Source: Cytophagaceae bacterium (lineage in GTDB: Bacteria > Bacteroidota > Bacteroidia > Cytophagales > Flexibacteraceae). Taken from it: DNA of 64,000 nt. The notes below the pieces were generated by a model that worked only from the letters and a program-made list of their open reading frames with translations, was not told the DNA's origin and did no database searches. Location: assembly GCA_947458545.1 (NCBI GenBank), contig CANGYH010000003.1, forward strand, positions 1 to 64,000, written 5' to 3'. Numbering within the stretch: position 1 is the first letter of the stretch; each line of letters starts with the position of its first letter. Of the stretch, positions 15,559 to 23,253 are shown one piece after another. The position numbers were made by a program, and so were the translations under genes.

Positions 15559-16827
15559 GTGGATTTATTCGATAAGCTCTTGCAAGACCGTGGCCCCCTG
15601 GGCCGCCATGCCAAAGCCGCGCACGGCTACTACATGTTCCCGCAACTGGAGGGTGAAATTGGCCCCCACATGCGCTTTCGTGGCAAAGAGGTGCTCAACT
15701 GGAGCCTGAACAACTACCTGGGCCTGGCCAACCACCCCGAGGTGCGCCAGGCAGACGCCGACGCCGCCGCTCAGTTTGGCATGGCCGCCCCCATGGGCGC
15801 CCGCATGATGAGCGGCGACACCAAGTACCACGTCCAGCTAGAGCAAGAGCTCTCTGCCTTTATGGGCTACGAGGATACCATGCTGATGAACTTCGGCTAC
15901 CAGGGTATCATGTCTGTCATCGAGGCTCTGCTCGATAGGCACGACGTGGCCGTGTACGACGCTGAAAGCCACGCCTGTATTATTGACGGCCTGCGCCAAC
16001 ACCTGGGCAAGCGCCTGGTGTACCCCCACAACGACATGGCCGGCCTAGAGCGCCAGCTGCAACGCGCCACCAAACTGACGGCCGAAAACAACGGCGCCAT
16101 CCTCGTCATCACCGAGGGCGTCTTCGGAATGAGTGGCAACGAGGGCAAGCTCAAAGAGATTGTCGAGCTTAAGAAGAAGTACAACTTCCGCCTGCTGGTA
16201 GACGATGCCCACGGCTTCGGCACCATGGGCCCTACCGGTGCCGGCACGGCCGAGCACCAGGGCGTCGGGGCTGGCGTAGATGTGTACTTCTCTACGTTTG
16301 CCAAGTCTATGGCCAGCATCGGGGCGTTTGTGTCCTCGGAGGCGCAGGTTATTGAGTACCTGCGCTACAACACCCGCTCGCAGATTTTTGCCAAGGCCCT
16401 GCCGCTGCCCATCGTGGTAGGTGCGCTTAAGCGGCTGGAGCTGCTTCGTACCCGCCCAGAGCTGCGCGAAAAGCTCTGGACGATCGTAGATGCGCTCAAG
16501 ACAGGCTTCCGTGCCAAGGGCTTCAACATCGGCACCACCACGGCCCCGGTGATCCCCGTCGTGCTCAATGGCGACGAGACGCTGGCCATGGCCATGGTGC
16601 AAGACCTGCGCGAGAACTTCGGCATCTTCTGCTCCATCGTGGTGTACCCGGTCATCCCCCGCGGCATGATCATCCTGCGCATCATCCCCACCGCCGTCCA
16701 CGAGCTGGCCGACGTAGAGCGCACCATCACCACCTTCGAGGAGATACAGCGCCGCCTCACGGCCGGCTTTTACAACAAGAGCTACGAAGAGGTAGCCATG
16801 CCCGTGCCCGTGGCGGTGGGCGAGTAG
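15559..16827 (+). CDS. Serine palmitoyltransferase-like alpha-oxoamine synthase
   Basis: A 422-residue PLP enzyme of the alpha-oxoamine synthase family (serine palmitoyltransferase, KBL, BioF). SLNNYLGLANHPEV, the FGYQG segment, LLVDDAHGFGTMG with the PLP-contacting Asp and His, and the PLP Lys at about 249 in TFAKSMASIGAF are intact. In Bacteroidota such stand-alone genes with this long C terminus usually make 3-ketosphinganine for sphingolipids; 2-amino-3-ketobutyrate ligase is the main alternative. The start is GTG because no in-frame ATG lies near the N-terminal homology. Flanked by its own promoter box and terminator. Confidence 0.8.
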   Translation: MDLFDKLLQDRGPLGRHAKAAHGYYMFPQLEGEIGPHMRFRGKEVLNWSLNNYLGLANHPEVRQADADAAAQFGMAAPMGARMMSGDTKYHVQLEQELSAFMGYEDTMLMNFGYQGIMSVIEALLDRHDVAVYDAESHACIIDGLRQHLGKRLVYPHNDMAGLERQLQRATKLTAENNGAILVITEGVFGMSGNEGKLKEIVELKKKYNFRLLVDDAHGFGTMGPTGAGTAEHQGVGAGVDVYFSTFAKSMASIGAFVSSEAQVIEYLRYNTRSQIFAKALPLPIVVGALKRLELLRTRPELREKLWTIVDALKTGFRAKGFNIGTTTAPVIPVVLNGDETLAMAMVQDLRENFGIFCSIVVYPVIPRGMIILRIIPTAVHELADVERTITTFEEIQRRLTAGFYNKSYEEVAMPVPVAVGE

Positions 16828-16857
16828 GGCATCTCGGTACAAACCAGCCGAAAGCAG

Positions 16858-16885
16858 AAAAGCTCTCCGCCAGGGGAGCTTTTTT
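16858..16885 (+). terminator. Terminator after SPT-like gene
   Basis: A stem of about 8 bp around AGCTC...GAGCT followed by six T, shortly after the stop codon. Confidence 0.8.
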
Positions 16886-17046
16886 GCTTTCGGGCCTTTA
16901 AATAATATTACCTACAGGGCGGTTGCAGACACAATTTCATTGTTGGCAGATACATCGTGCCCATGAGCAGATTCTAGTAAAATAGCCCTAAAGTAGCCCA
17001 GTACTTTTGACCCCGAAGCCGGTACAAAAGCCGCTTTACCATAATT

Positions 17047-18093
17047 ATGACAAAGGTTTTTGCAGGTGCTTTGCACCTAGGCTACTGGCTCTTGTTTGCC
17101 ATGCTCTTGCTGGTATTTGTGCTGATTAGTTTCCAGAGCCCGGTGGGTAGTGCGATGGGTGGTGGCCGTTTCTTTAGGCTTATGCTGCCGTTTGTGGTGA
17201 TACCCTCGGCAGCGGGGTTTTATCTGGGTTACGTTTGGCTGTTTCCGCGGTTTGTGTTGCGGCGTGCGTGGGGTATGCTTACCCTTGGTGCTGGGGGTGG
17301 GGCAGTGGTGGCGGGCATGCTGGGTGCGGCGGCGGTCAGCGTTGTGTTTGGGCCTGGGTATATGTTTTACGCTGGTTGGCACTCTGCCACTACCGAGCTG
17401 CTCTTTATGGCAGCGCTGGCATTTGTACAGATGGCAATTGGGCTGGTGCTCCGCGGATTTGTAGATGGATTTGCCCAGGCCGGGCTCAAAGATGCTTTGT
17501 TGGCCCAAAACGCCCAGATGGAGCTGGCGCTGCTGCGGGCGCAGATAAATCCACACTTCCTATTTAATACCATTAATAATATTGATGTGCTTATCGATAA
17601 AGATCCGCATCGGGCATCTGGATATTTAAATCAACTGTCAGATATTCTGCGATTTATGCTCTTTGAAACCAAGGCACCGCACATACCCCTCAGCCAAGAA
17701 ATTACTTACATTGAGAAATACCTAGAGCTGCAGAAAATAAGATTTTCTAACCCAGACTTTGTGCAATTGCGCTGCGAGGGAGACTTAACCAGTGTTGCAG
17801 TGCCACCCATGCTCTTTATGCCCTTTATCGAGAATGCTTTCAAACATTCAGAAAATAAAAATGCTGCGCAGGGTATCCGGCTGTCTTTTGCTGCAGTGGG
17901 CGGGGAGGTTCGGTTTGAATGCATCAACTTCTACGAGGCACGCCCTGCCAAACTGCCCGAGGCGGGCGGCCTGGGGCAGAGCCTCATCCGCAGGCGTTTG
18001 GAGCTGCTTTATCCGGGCAAGCATACCTTGCACATCTCAGACGAGGCCTACTGCTACCGCGTAGACCTGACACTGCCTGCCAATGCCACTTAG
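17047..18093 (+). CDS. LytS-type membrane sensor histidine kinase
   Basis: A 348-residue kinase: about four membrane segments in residues 10-150, then a short cytoplasmic helix and the His-kinase domain of the LytS/YehU family, with phosphoacceptor His at about 170 in QINPHFLFNTINNID, and an ATP-binding region with MLFMPFIENAFKHS. No periplasmic sensor domain is apparent, so the signal is probably sensed in or at the membrane. The stop overlaps the start of the LytTR response-regulator gene, so they form one two-component pair. Confidence 0.9.
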   Translation: MTKVFAGALHLGYWLLFAMLLLVFVLISFQSPVGSAMGGGRFFRLMLPFVVIPSAAGFYLGYVWLFPRFVLRRAWGMLTLGAGGGAVVAGMLGAAAVSVVFGPGYMFYAGWHSATTELLFMAALAFVQMAIGLVLRGFVDGFAQAGLKDALLAQNAQMELALLRAQINPHFLFNTINNIDVLIDKDPHRASGYLNQLSDILRFMLFETKAPHIPLSQEITYIEKYLELQKIRFSNPDFVQLRCEGDLTSVAVPPMLFMPFIENAFKHSENKNAAQGIRLSFAAVGGEVRFECINFYEARPAKLPEAGGLGQSLIRRRLELLYPGKHTLHISDEAYCYRVDLTLPANAT

Positions 18094-18787
18094 CTGTATC
18101 ATCATAGAAGACGAGCCGCTTGCCATGGAGCGCACCCGCGGCTATGTGCAGCGGGTGCCTTGGCTTGGGCTAGCGGCTACCTTCGAGACGGGGTTGCAGG
18201 CTGCAGGTTGGCTGGCTGCCCATTCTGTAGATATTATTTTTTTGGACATCAATCTTGGAGATATATCTGGCCTAGATTTATTGGAGAAGCTGCGCCCACG
18301 TGCCGAGGTGATTCTGACCACCGCCTACGATGCCTATGCCCTGCGCGGCTACGAGTTGCAGGTAAGCGATTACCTGCTGAAGCCCTACACCTTTGAGCGG
18401 TTTTTACAGGCGGCCTTGCTGGCACGCACTCGCCACGAGGCGCACCAAATACCTTCTGAGCCAGCGTACGATATGGTATTTGTAAAGACTGAATATCGGC
18501 TGGAGCGGGTAGCTATAGGCGATATTTTATTCATAGAGGGTATGCGTGATTACCGCCGGATCCACACTATAGCCAAGCGCATCATGACGCTGCAAACATT
18601 TGGGCATTTTGAGCAAGCGCTGCCTGCCCAAAAAATATGCCGCGTGCATAAATCATATATGGTGGCCTTAGGCAAGATCGAATCTGTAGAGCGCAATAGG
18701 GTGCGGATTGGGCAGCATCTCATTCCCGTGTCTGACACGTATCGCTCAGCCTTTTTGCAACGCATAGAAGGGGGTGGCAAAGGCTAA
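18083..18787 (+). CDS. LytTR-family response regulator
   Basis: A 234-residue regulator: a receiver domain with the phospho-acceptor Asp at about 55 (IIFLDINLGDISG) and the conserved Lys in LLKPYTFERF, then a LytTR DNA-binding domain (about 130-230; VFVKTEYRLERV, ICRVHKSYMV). It overlaps the sensor kinase gene by 11 bases and is surely its partner. Target genes are unknown; LytTR regulators commonly act on nearby or surface-related genes. Confidence 0.92.
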   Translation: MPLSCIIIEDEPLAMERTRGYVQRVPWLGLAATFETGLQAAGWLAAHSVDIIFLDINLGDISGLDLLEKLRPRAEVILTTAYDAYALRGYELQVSDYLLKPYTFERFLQAALLARTRHEAHQIPSEPAYDMVFVKTEYRLERVAIGDILFIEGMRDYRRIHTIAKRIMTLQTFGHFEQALPAQKICRVHKSYMVALGKIESVERNRVRIGQHLIPVSDTYRSAFLQRIEGGGKG

Positions 18788-18821
18788 ATAGGCGCCGGTT
18801 TAAGGCAGTGGTAGGGTCGCG

Positions 18822-19685
18822 CTATTCCGGCACCTGCCCGTCCACATCCTCGTCTGAGATTTGGGCCAGCAGGTTGCGGACCTCCTCTACCTTCTCCTCC
18901 TCGTTGGCTTTCTCGAAGCTGACGATCAGGTTGCGCAGCGCCCGGCGCACGATGTCCAGGTGCGAGCAGGGCTCGTAGAAGACGGGCAGTTGGCGCAGGT
19001 TCAGGCTGGCCAGGTAGTTGTCAATGTCCTTGCGCGTCAACGTCAGCCCCTTAGAGAAGGCGTTGATGTAGAACTGCATGCCCTCGTCTTTGTAAGTGAG
19101 CAAAAACAGGTTGGGCATGTTGACGCCATAGACGGGCAGCTTCATCTTCTGGCAGATAAGCATGTAGACCACGCAGAGCGTGATGGGATTGCCGCGCTTG
19201 CTCTCCAGCACGACGTTGATCATGCTGTTGCCCGGCGAGTGGAAGTGCTTGGTGTTGGCCGCAAACCGCTGCTTGCGGAAGAGCACGTCGTTGATGGTGT
19301 TGATTTGGTCCACCGGGTTTTGGTCGGGGCGCAGCTCCAGCCATGTTTCGTAGAAGAGCTGGTCCATGATGCGGCGCAGCTTGGCCAGGTCCAGGTCTGG
19401 GTACTGGTAGGTGGCAATGAGCCACATTCCCTCTAGCAGGTCTTGCCCGCCTTCGTCGGCCCACGTTTTGAGGCGGCGCTGCAGTTGCTCGTATTGCAGG
19501 TGGTGGATGATGTCTTCGATGCGCTTTTGCACGTCGGGCCGCATGTTCTGCTCCCACTCCATCTCCAGGTAGGGGATGGCCTGATCTCCGATGGCCAGAA
19601 TCTTGCTGTGGACATGGTCTAGCACTTCGCGGTCATCGTCGCCGATGAGCGAGACCAGGGCGCGGATTTCAGTGTCTTTAAGCAT
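18822..19685 (-). CDS. SirB1/transglutaminase-like family protein
   Basis: A 287-residue soluble protein. The central segment KRGNPITLCVVYMLICQKM with LPVYGVNMPNLFLL is the signature of the SirB1 transglutaminase-like core, whose reaction is undefined. The N-terminal part is helical and charged. The ATG at 19685 (MLKDTEIRAL) is preferred: upstream codons to 19787 encode Cys- and Ser-rich sequence unlike the family. It converges with the LytTR regulator gene. Confidence 0.8.
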   Translation of the reverse strand: MLKDTEIRALVSLIGDDDREVLDHVHSKILAIGDQAIPYLEMEWEQNMRPDVQKRIEDIIHHLQYEQLQRRLKTWADEGGQDLLEGMWLIATYQYPDLDLAKLRRIMDQLFYETWLELRPDQNPVDQINTINDVLFRKQRFAANTKHFHSPGNSMINVVLESKRGNPITLCVVYMLICQKMKLPVYGVNMPNLFLLTYKDEGMQFYINAFSKGLTLTRKDIDNYLASLNLRQLPVFYEPCSHLDIVRRALRNLIVSFEKANEEEKVEEVRNLLAQISDEDVDGQVPE

Positions 19686-19809
19686 GGGCGTGGGGATGTG
19701 GGATAGGGAGGAACAGCAAGCCTGGGCCAGGCATCTATCGATCTGCAAAAAAGAGACCGAATTTGCACCCGCGTGGTTGGTATTCATACGGCGAATGGGC
19801 CTGGTAGTA

Positions 19810-19834
19810 ACCGGAAACTTTTTCCGTTTCCGGT
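19810..19834. other. Inverted repeat upstream of SirB1-like gene
   Basis: ACCGGAAAC and GTTTCCGGT are perfect 9-bp arms around a 7-base T-rich spacer, in the gap between the divergent SirB1-like and receiver genes. It may be an operator or a hairpin; nothing distinguishes these. Confidence 0.4.
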
Positions 19835-19981
19835 GGGAAATCTTACCAACCCGGCCTGCCAGCGACGGGCCGCGCCCGTGCCTGGTGTTTTTTTATTGGC
19901 CTGGCCCACACTAACATTGGGGACCAAACCGGCACCGCGAGCGGGCCGCAACCATCTCATAACCCCGTAAACGACGCTACT

Positions 19982-20398
19982 ATGAGCGCTAAAGGCCGCA
20001 AATTCAAGTCTGTCATGCTCGTGGACGACAACGAGATCGACAACCTCATCAACCAGAAAATGCTCGAGGCCTCTGACATCACAGAGTCTATCATGAGCTA
20101 CACGGGGGCCAAAGGGGCCCTGGAGTTTCTTAAAAACATAGAAAAGGTACCTGCCATGCGCGACAGCGCCATGCCCGAGGTCATCTTCTTAGACATTGAT
20201 ATGCCCCTGATGGATGGCTTTCAGTTCTTGGAAGAGTTTGATAAACTTTCTGACGAAACAAAGGGTGCCGTCTCCATCGTCATGCTGACGTCTTCGCTCA
20301 ACCCGCAAGACCTCAGCAAGGCCAAAAAGAGCCAGTACGTCAAAAAGTACATCAACAAGCCGCTGACGCAAGAATCGCTCGAAAAGCTTACGCTGTAA
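19982..20398 (+). CDS. CheY-like single-domain response regulator
   Basis: A 138-residue receiver with no output domain: acidic pocket VDDNE near residue 15, phospho-acceptor Asp at about 71 (IFLDIDMPLMDG), the Thr/Ser of MLTSS and the conserved Lys near INKPL. Stand-alone receivers of this subtype, with a longer alpha1-beta2 segment, often serve as phosphorelay intermediates for hybrid kinases in Bacteroidota. No kinase is adjacent, so its partner is elsewhere. Followed by a terminator. Confidence 0.9.
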   Translation: MSAKGRKFKSVMLVDDNEIDNLINQKMLEASDITESIMSYTGAKGALEFLKNIEKVPAMRDSAMPEVIFLDIDMPLMDGFQFLEEFDKLSDETKGAVSIVMLTSSLNPQDLSKAKKSQYVKKYINKPLTQESLEKLTL

Positions 20399-20417
20399 GG
20401 AACACTACCCGCTGCTT

Positions 20418-20446
20418 AAGCCGCCCCCGGGCGGCTTTTGGCATTT
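20418..20446 (+). terminator. Terminator after CheY-like gene
   Basis: AAGCCGCCC and GGGCGGCTT form a 9-bp stem with a short loop followed by TTTTGGCATTTT. Confidence 0.85.
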
Positions 20447-20454
20447 TAGGGGGT

Positions 20455-20769
20455 ATGAAAACCTCCGTAACTACCTTGACTTTCTGCGCCCTGGCTTTGG
20501 TTGCCCTGGGTTTTGCCGCCAACGGTTGGCGTGTCTATCGCACGCAAGAGGCGGCCAAAACGATACCCCTCGGGATGGACAGCGCCCAGGTGGTACATCT
20601 GCTCGGCGCCCCGGGCAGCATCGAGCCCCGTCCGCAGGGGGTTGCCTATCCCACCTATGCCCGCATGCACTACTCGGTGCCGCTCTTTTTGCCCAACGCC
20701 TGCACCATAGAGCTGAACGAGCAAGGCAAAGTACACGGCGTGCATACCCAGGTAGCTCTGGCAGATTAA
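20455..20769 (+). CDS. Small membrane-anchored BamE/SmpA-like protein
   Basis: A 104-residue protein with an N-terminal hydrophobic segment (about residues 5-25) that is a signal anchor, then a domain beginning IPLGMDSAQVVHLLGAPGS. The pattern of Gly, Met, Val and LLG-P is that of the SmpA/OmlA/BamE fold. No lipobox Cys is apparent after the hydrophobic segment. The function in this setting is unknown; BamE itself assists outer-membrane protein assembly. Confidence 0.6.
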   Translation: MKTSVTTLTFCALALVALGFAANGWRVYRTQEAAKTIPLGMDSAQVVHLLGAPGSIEPRPQGVAYPTYARMHYSVPLFLPNACTIELNEQGKVHGVHTQVALAD

Positions 20770-20788
20770 GTGCCCTTGGTCAAGAATT

Positions 20789-20910
20789 CTGTGCAAGGGT
20801 TGTGCCCCCAACTTCTGTGCAAGGGCTTTGCCCTTGTCACGTGCTCTGGCGAGGCTGCGCCTCGCTTTTAGGCCAGGGCGATAGACCTGGCAGCCTGCGG
20901 AAGGTGCCCA
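20789..20910 (+). repeat. REP-like repeat, copy B
   Basis: Homologous to copy A (7262-7386, opposite strand) and copy C (29514-29594). It holds CAAGGGC-TTT-GCCCTTG and GCGAGGC-TGC-GCCTCGC hairpins separated by the shared word GTGCTCTGG, then the extension TTTTAGGCCAGGGCG and AGCCTGCGG also found in copy A. It begins the 560-base noncoding interval 20770-21329. Confidence 0.75.
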
Positions 20911-21036
20911 ACGGGGGAGATAAAAGAGAAAAGATAAGAGATAAAAGATGGGGCCGCTACCGCTGGGTAAAGTATGCCAAGGGCTGTGCCTGGGCCCTGT
21001 TTGTACCGTTGGGCCGTGTTTGCTGTAGGTGGGTAT

Positions 21037-21301
21037 GCAGGGCTGGAGCCCTGCCAGCGAGGGTTACGAGGGCTGGAGCCCTCGAACAGCATCCTCAGGA
21101 CGCCGAAGGCTCATAGCGTTCGGCTTTAGCCGCCGCCTTAGCAGTAGCCCCAGGTTTCTAACCTGGGGTGAACACGACGAAGCCTGCCTTGCGTAATGGC
21201 CATGACCCGCATCCTGACCTATCCGCCCCTGATTGACGTATGCTTATGGGAGGCCGACGGGAGTCGGCCAGCAAGGCATCCTTAGACTGGAGTCTAAGGA
21301 T
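21037..21301. repeat. Cluster of palindromes with conserved GGA loop and different stems
   Basis: Four perfect hairpins share the loop TGGA or GGGA but have unrelated stems: 21037-21054 (stem GCAGGGC), 21067-21084 (CGAGGGC), 21252-21269 (GGCCGAC) and 21278-21301 (ATCCTTAGAC). Two more hairpins with other loops, at 21121-21132 (CGGC, loop TTTA) and 21148-21168 (CCCCAGGTT, loop TCT), lie among them. No gene is supported in 20770-21329. Confidence 0.8.
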
Positions 21302-21315
21302 AGCGAGGCGAATGC

Positions 21316-21342
21316 TTAATTTTTAATTTTTAATTTTTAATT
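21316..21342 (-). repeat. Heptamer TTAAAAA tandem array, about 4 units
   Basis: On the minus strand this is nearly four copies of TTAAAAA. The array contains the last codons and stop of the ion-channel gene, so its copy number sets the extreme C terminus. A nine-copy array with the same unit overlaps the helicase stop at 29436-29500. Confidence 0.8.
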
Positions 21343-22073
21343 CTTCCCTCTGGGCATTTGGGTTTGGCCAGCGTGGGGAAGCGCCCCGTGAAATAGCTGA
21401 AAAACAGCACCGCAAACACAAAAGAGAAAATGACGTGCACCACCGTGATGCCTTGGGCCAGCGGGGTTTGTGGGGTAATGTCGCCATAGCCTACGGTGGC
21501 AGAGGTTACCATGCTGAAGTAGAACGCCGTGACGGGCAGGGCCAGGTTCTCGCCCTCGGCGCAGAGGAAGGTGCCGGGTATGGCCACCGAGAGGGTTTTG
21601 TAGATGCTGGCGAAGGTCAGGTTTAGCTCGACGTAGTTGAGCAGGATGAGCAGGATGCTGCGCCGCACCACGATCGTCTGGTTGTGCTGGTCTGGCAAAA
21701 AAATGAGCGAGAGGATGTACACCACCGTCTCTACCGACAGCACGATGGGCACCGAGAGCCAGGCCGGGTTGTAGCTGTACCACAAGAAACCGGCACAGAT
21801 GCCCACCTTCAGCAGCACGTACATGTCGGTGGCAAGGTCTCGGCGCTGCTTGCCGTAGCGGCCCCAGAAGTGGCGCCACCACAGGCCAGGCGTTACAAAC
21901 GGAAGGGCCACGAGCAGCAGCCGCAGCAAGCGCTCTACGCCGAAGTCGTTGTTGTTTTTGTTGCGCCAAACACGCCAGAAGCGCAAACGCTGCATCTTAA
22001 GCTCAGGCGGCACGTGGACATACTGCTCGGTATGGCCCAGTAAGAGCAGTTGCAAGAAGCGGGAGATGCCCAT
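21330..22073 (-). CDS. Two-TM-pore potassium channel family protein
   Basis: A 247-residue membrane protein of the voltage-gated-like channel superfamily. The pore loop SATVGYGDITPQTPLAQ carries the K+ selectivity filter GYGD, followed by the last transmembrane helix VVHVIFSFVFAVLFF. Several hydrophobic segments precede it (about residues 60-150). The short cytoplasmic tail ends in IKN, encoded by the heptamer array. No ligand-binding domain is attached. It is divergent from the gene at 22142. Confidence 0.85.
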   Translation of the reverse strand: MGISRFLQLLLLGHTEQYVHVPPELKMQRLRFWRVWRNKNNNDFGVERLLRLLLVALPFVTPGLWWRHFWGRYGKQRRDLATDMYVLLKVGICAGFLWYSYNPAWLSVPIVLSVETVVYILSLIFLPDQHNQTIVVRRSILLILLNYVELNLTFASIYKTLSVAIPGTFLCAEGENLALPVTAFYFSMVTSATVGYGDITPQTPLAQGITVVHVIFSFVFAVLFFSYFTGRFPTLAKPKCPEGRIKN

Positions 22074-22141
22074 GGCAAGATGTTTGCTTTGTGGTTAAAT
22101 GCAAGCGCTGCCTCCGTAGCGCCCCGTGCAATTTCTACCTG

Positions 22142-22597
22142 ATGACACCCCTCTTCAAAAAACTGCACTATAAGGGCCAAAGCCCCATCTGCATTCTGAA
22201 CGCTCCGGCAGACCTGGCCCCACTGTGGGACGCTATGGCCCCCTTTGCCACCCTGGTGCCGGGCTTGCCGCCTGAGGGGCCAGTGACGTACGCCCTGGCC
22301 TTCGCCACCACCCTGGCAGATGTAGAGCGCCTGACGGCCCAACTGGCCCCCCGCCTGGAGGGCGATGCCACCCTTTGGTTTTGCTACCCCAAAGCCAGCA
22401 GCAAGCGCTACCGCTGCGCGTTTAACCGAGACACCGGCTGGGCCGCCCTCGGCGCGGCAGGCTTTGAGCCCGTGAGCCAGGTGGCCCTGGATGATGACTG
22501 GAGCGCGCTGCGGTTCCGCCGCGTGGCCTACATTGCCATGATGACGCGTGGCTTCGCCATGACGGAAGAGGGCAAGCAGAAGGCAGGCTTGGGCTAA
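22142..22597 (+). CDS. Conserved protein of unknown function
   Basis: A 151-residue soluble protein ending in a block with DDDWSALRFRRV and MTRGF that I recognise as a conserved Bacteroidota family without assigned reaction (similar to DUF3052-like annotations). FCYPKASSKRYRC precedes it. ATG 22142 (MTPLFKKLHYKG) is chosen over an upstream in-frame GTG at 22091. It converges with the DUF4256-like gene seven bases downstream. Confidence 0.6.
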   Translation: MTPLFKKLHYKGQSPICILNAPADLAPLWDAMAPFATLVPGLPPEGPVTYALAFATTLADVERLTAQLAPRLEGDATLWFCYPKASSKRYRCAFNRDTGWAALGAAGFEPVSQVALDDDWSALRFRRVAYIAMMTRGFAMTEEGKQKAGLG

Positions 22598-22603
22598 ACG
22601 CCC

Positions 22604-23128
22604 CTAAAGCGCCAACAACGCCCTGAACCCCCGCGCCGCATAGTAGCTCTGCACCCCGTTGTGGTAGATAAAGACGGTGCCGTAGCGATAGTCTCCAAAC
22701 AGGGCACCGCCCAGGGCGCGGATGGGCTGTGGTGTAAGCAGCCAACTGGAGGTTTTCTGATCTACCGGCCCCAGGCTTTGCAGTTGGCGGTATTGGGCCT
22801 CCGTCAGCAAGGTGAGGCCGTGGGCTTCGCACAGGCCGTGGGCGCTGCCGGCGGGTGGTGCGTCTTTGCGGCTGAGGCGGGCGGGCTCGTCGTAGCAGAG
22901 GCTGCGGCGGCCGGTGGGGCTCTCGGGGGCGCAGTCTATGAATTGCAGGGTGCCGGTGGCCGGGTCAGGCACGGCGTCGGGTTGGCCGCCGGTGGCTTCC
23001 ATCCAGGCCAGGGCCTCCAGGGCGGCGGGGGTTAGGCGGGCGGCCACTTCGGCCCAGGCCAGGCCGGGGTGCCGGTGCGGGTGCTGGGCAAAGCGGGCCT
23101 CCAGCACAGGGAGGATGGGGTGGGGCAT
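22604..23128 (-). CDS. DUF4256 family protein
   Basis: A 174-residue protein that fits the DUF4256 pattern throughout: RHPGLAW near the start, MEATGGQPDAV, CAPESPTGRRSLCYDE, LLTEAQYRQLQ, QKTSSWLLTPQPIRALGG and the C-terminal YHNGVQSYYAARGFR. The two Cys and the RRS/SYYA blocks are conserved in the family. No biochemical role is known. Length is typical. Confidence 0.82.
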   Translation of the reverse strand: MPHPILPVLEARFAQHPHRHPGLAWAEVAARLTPAALEALAWMEATGGQPDAVPDPATGTLQFIDCAPESPTGRRSLCYDEPARLSRKDAPPAGSAHGLCEAHGLTLLTEAQYRQLQSLGPVDQKTSSWLLTPQPIRALGGALFGDYRYGTVFIYHNGVQSYYAARGFRALLAL

Positions 23129-23220
23129 GGGGGCAAGTTAGCGGGGGGGGCAATAATTGGAAACATGCGCAATGGCTGTGCGTGCATTGCATATGGGGCT
23201 TACCATCCCCGCCACAAGAC

Positions 23221-23228
23221 TACATTTG
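23221..23228 (+). promoter_or_regulatory. -7 box (TACATTTG) of restriction-modification gene
   Basis: TACATTTG lies 25 bases upstream of ATG 23254 and downstream of earlier in-frame start candidates, so it decides the start in favour of MDLTAIRD. Confidence 0.6.
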
Positions 23229-23253
23229 CCTGCCTGCCCTGGCCCCCGTTTGT

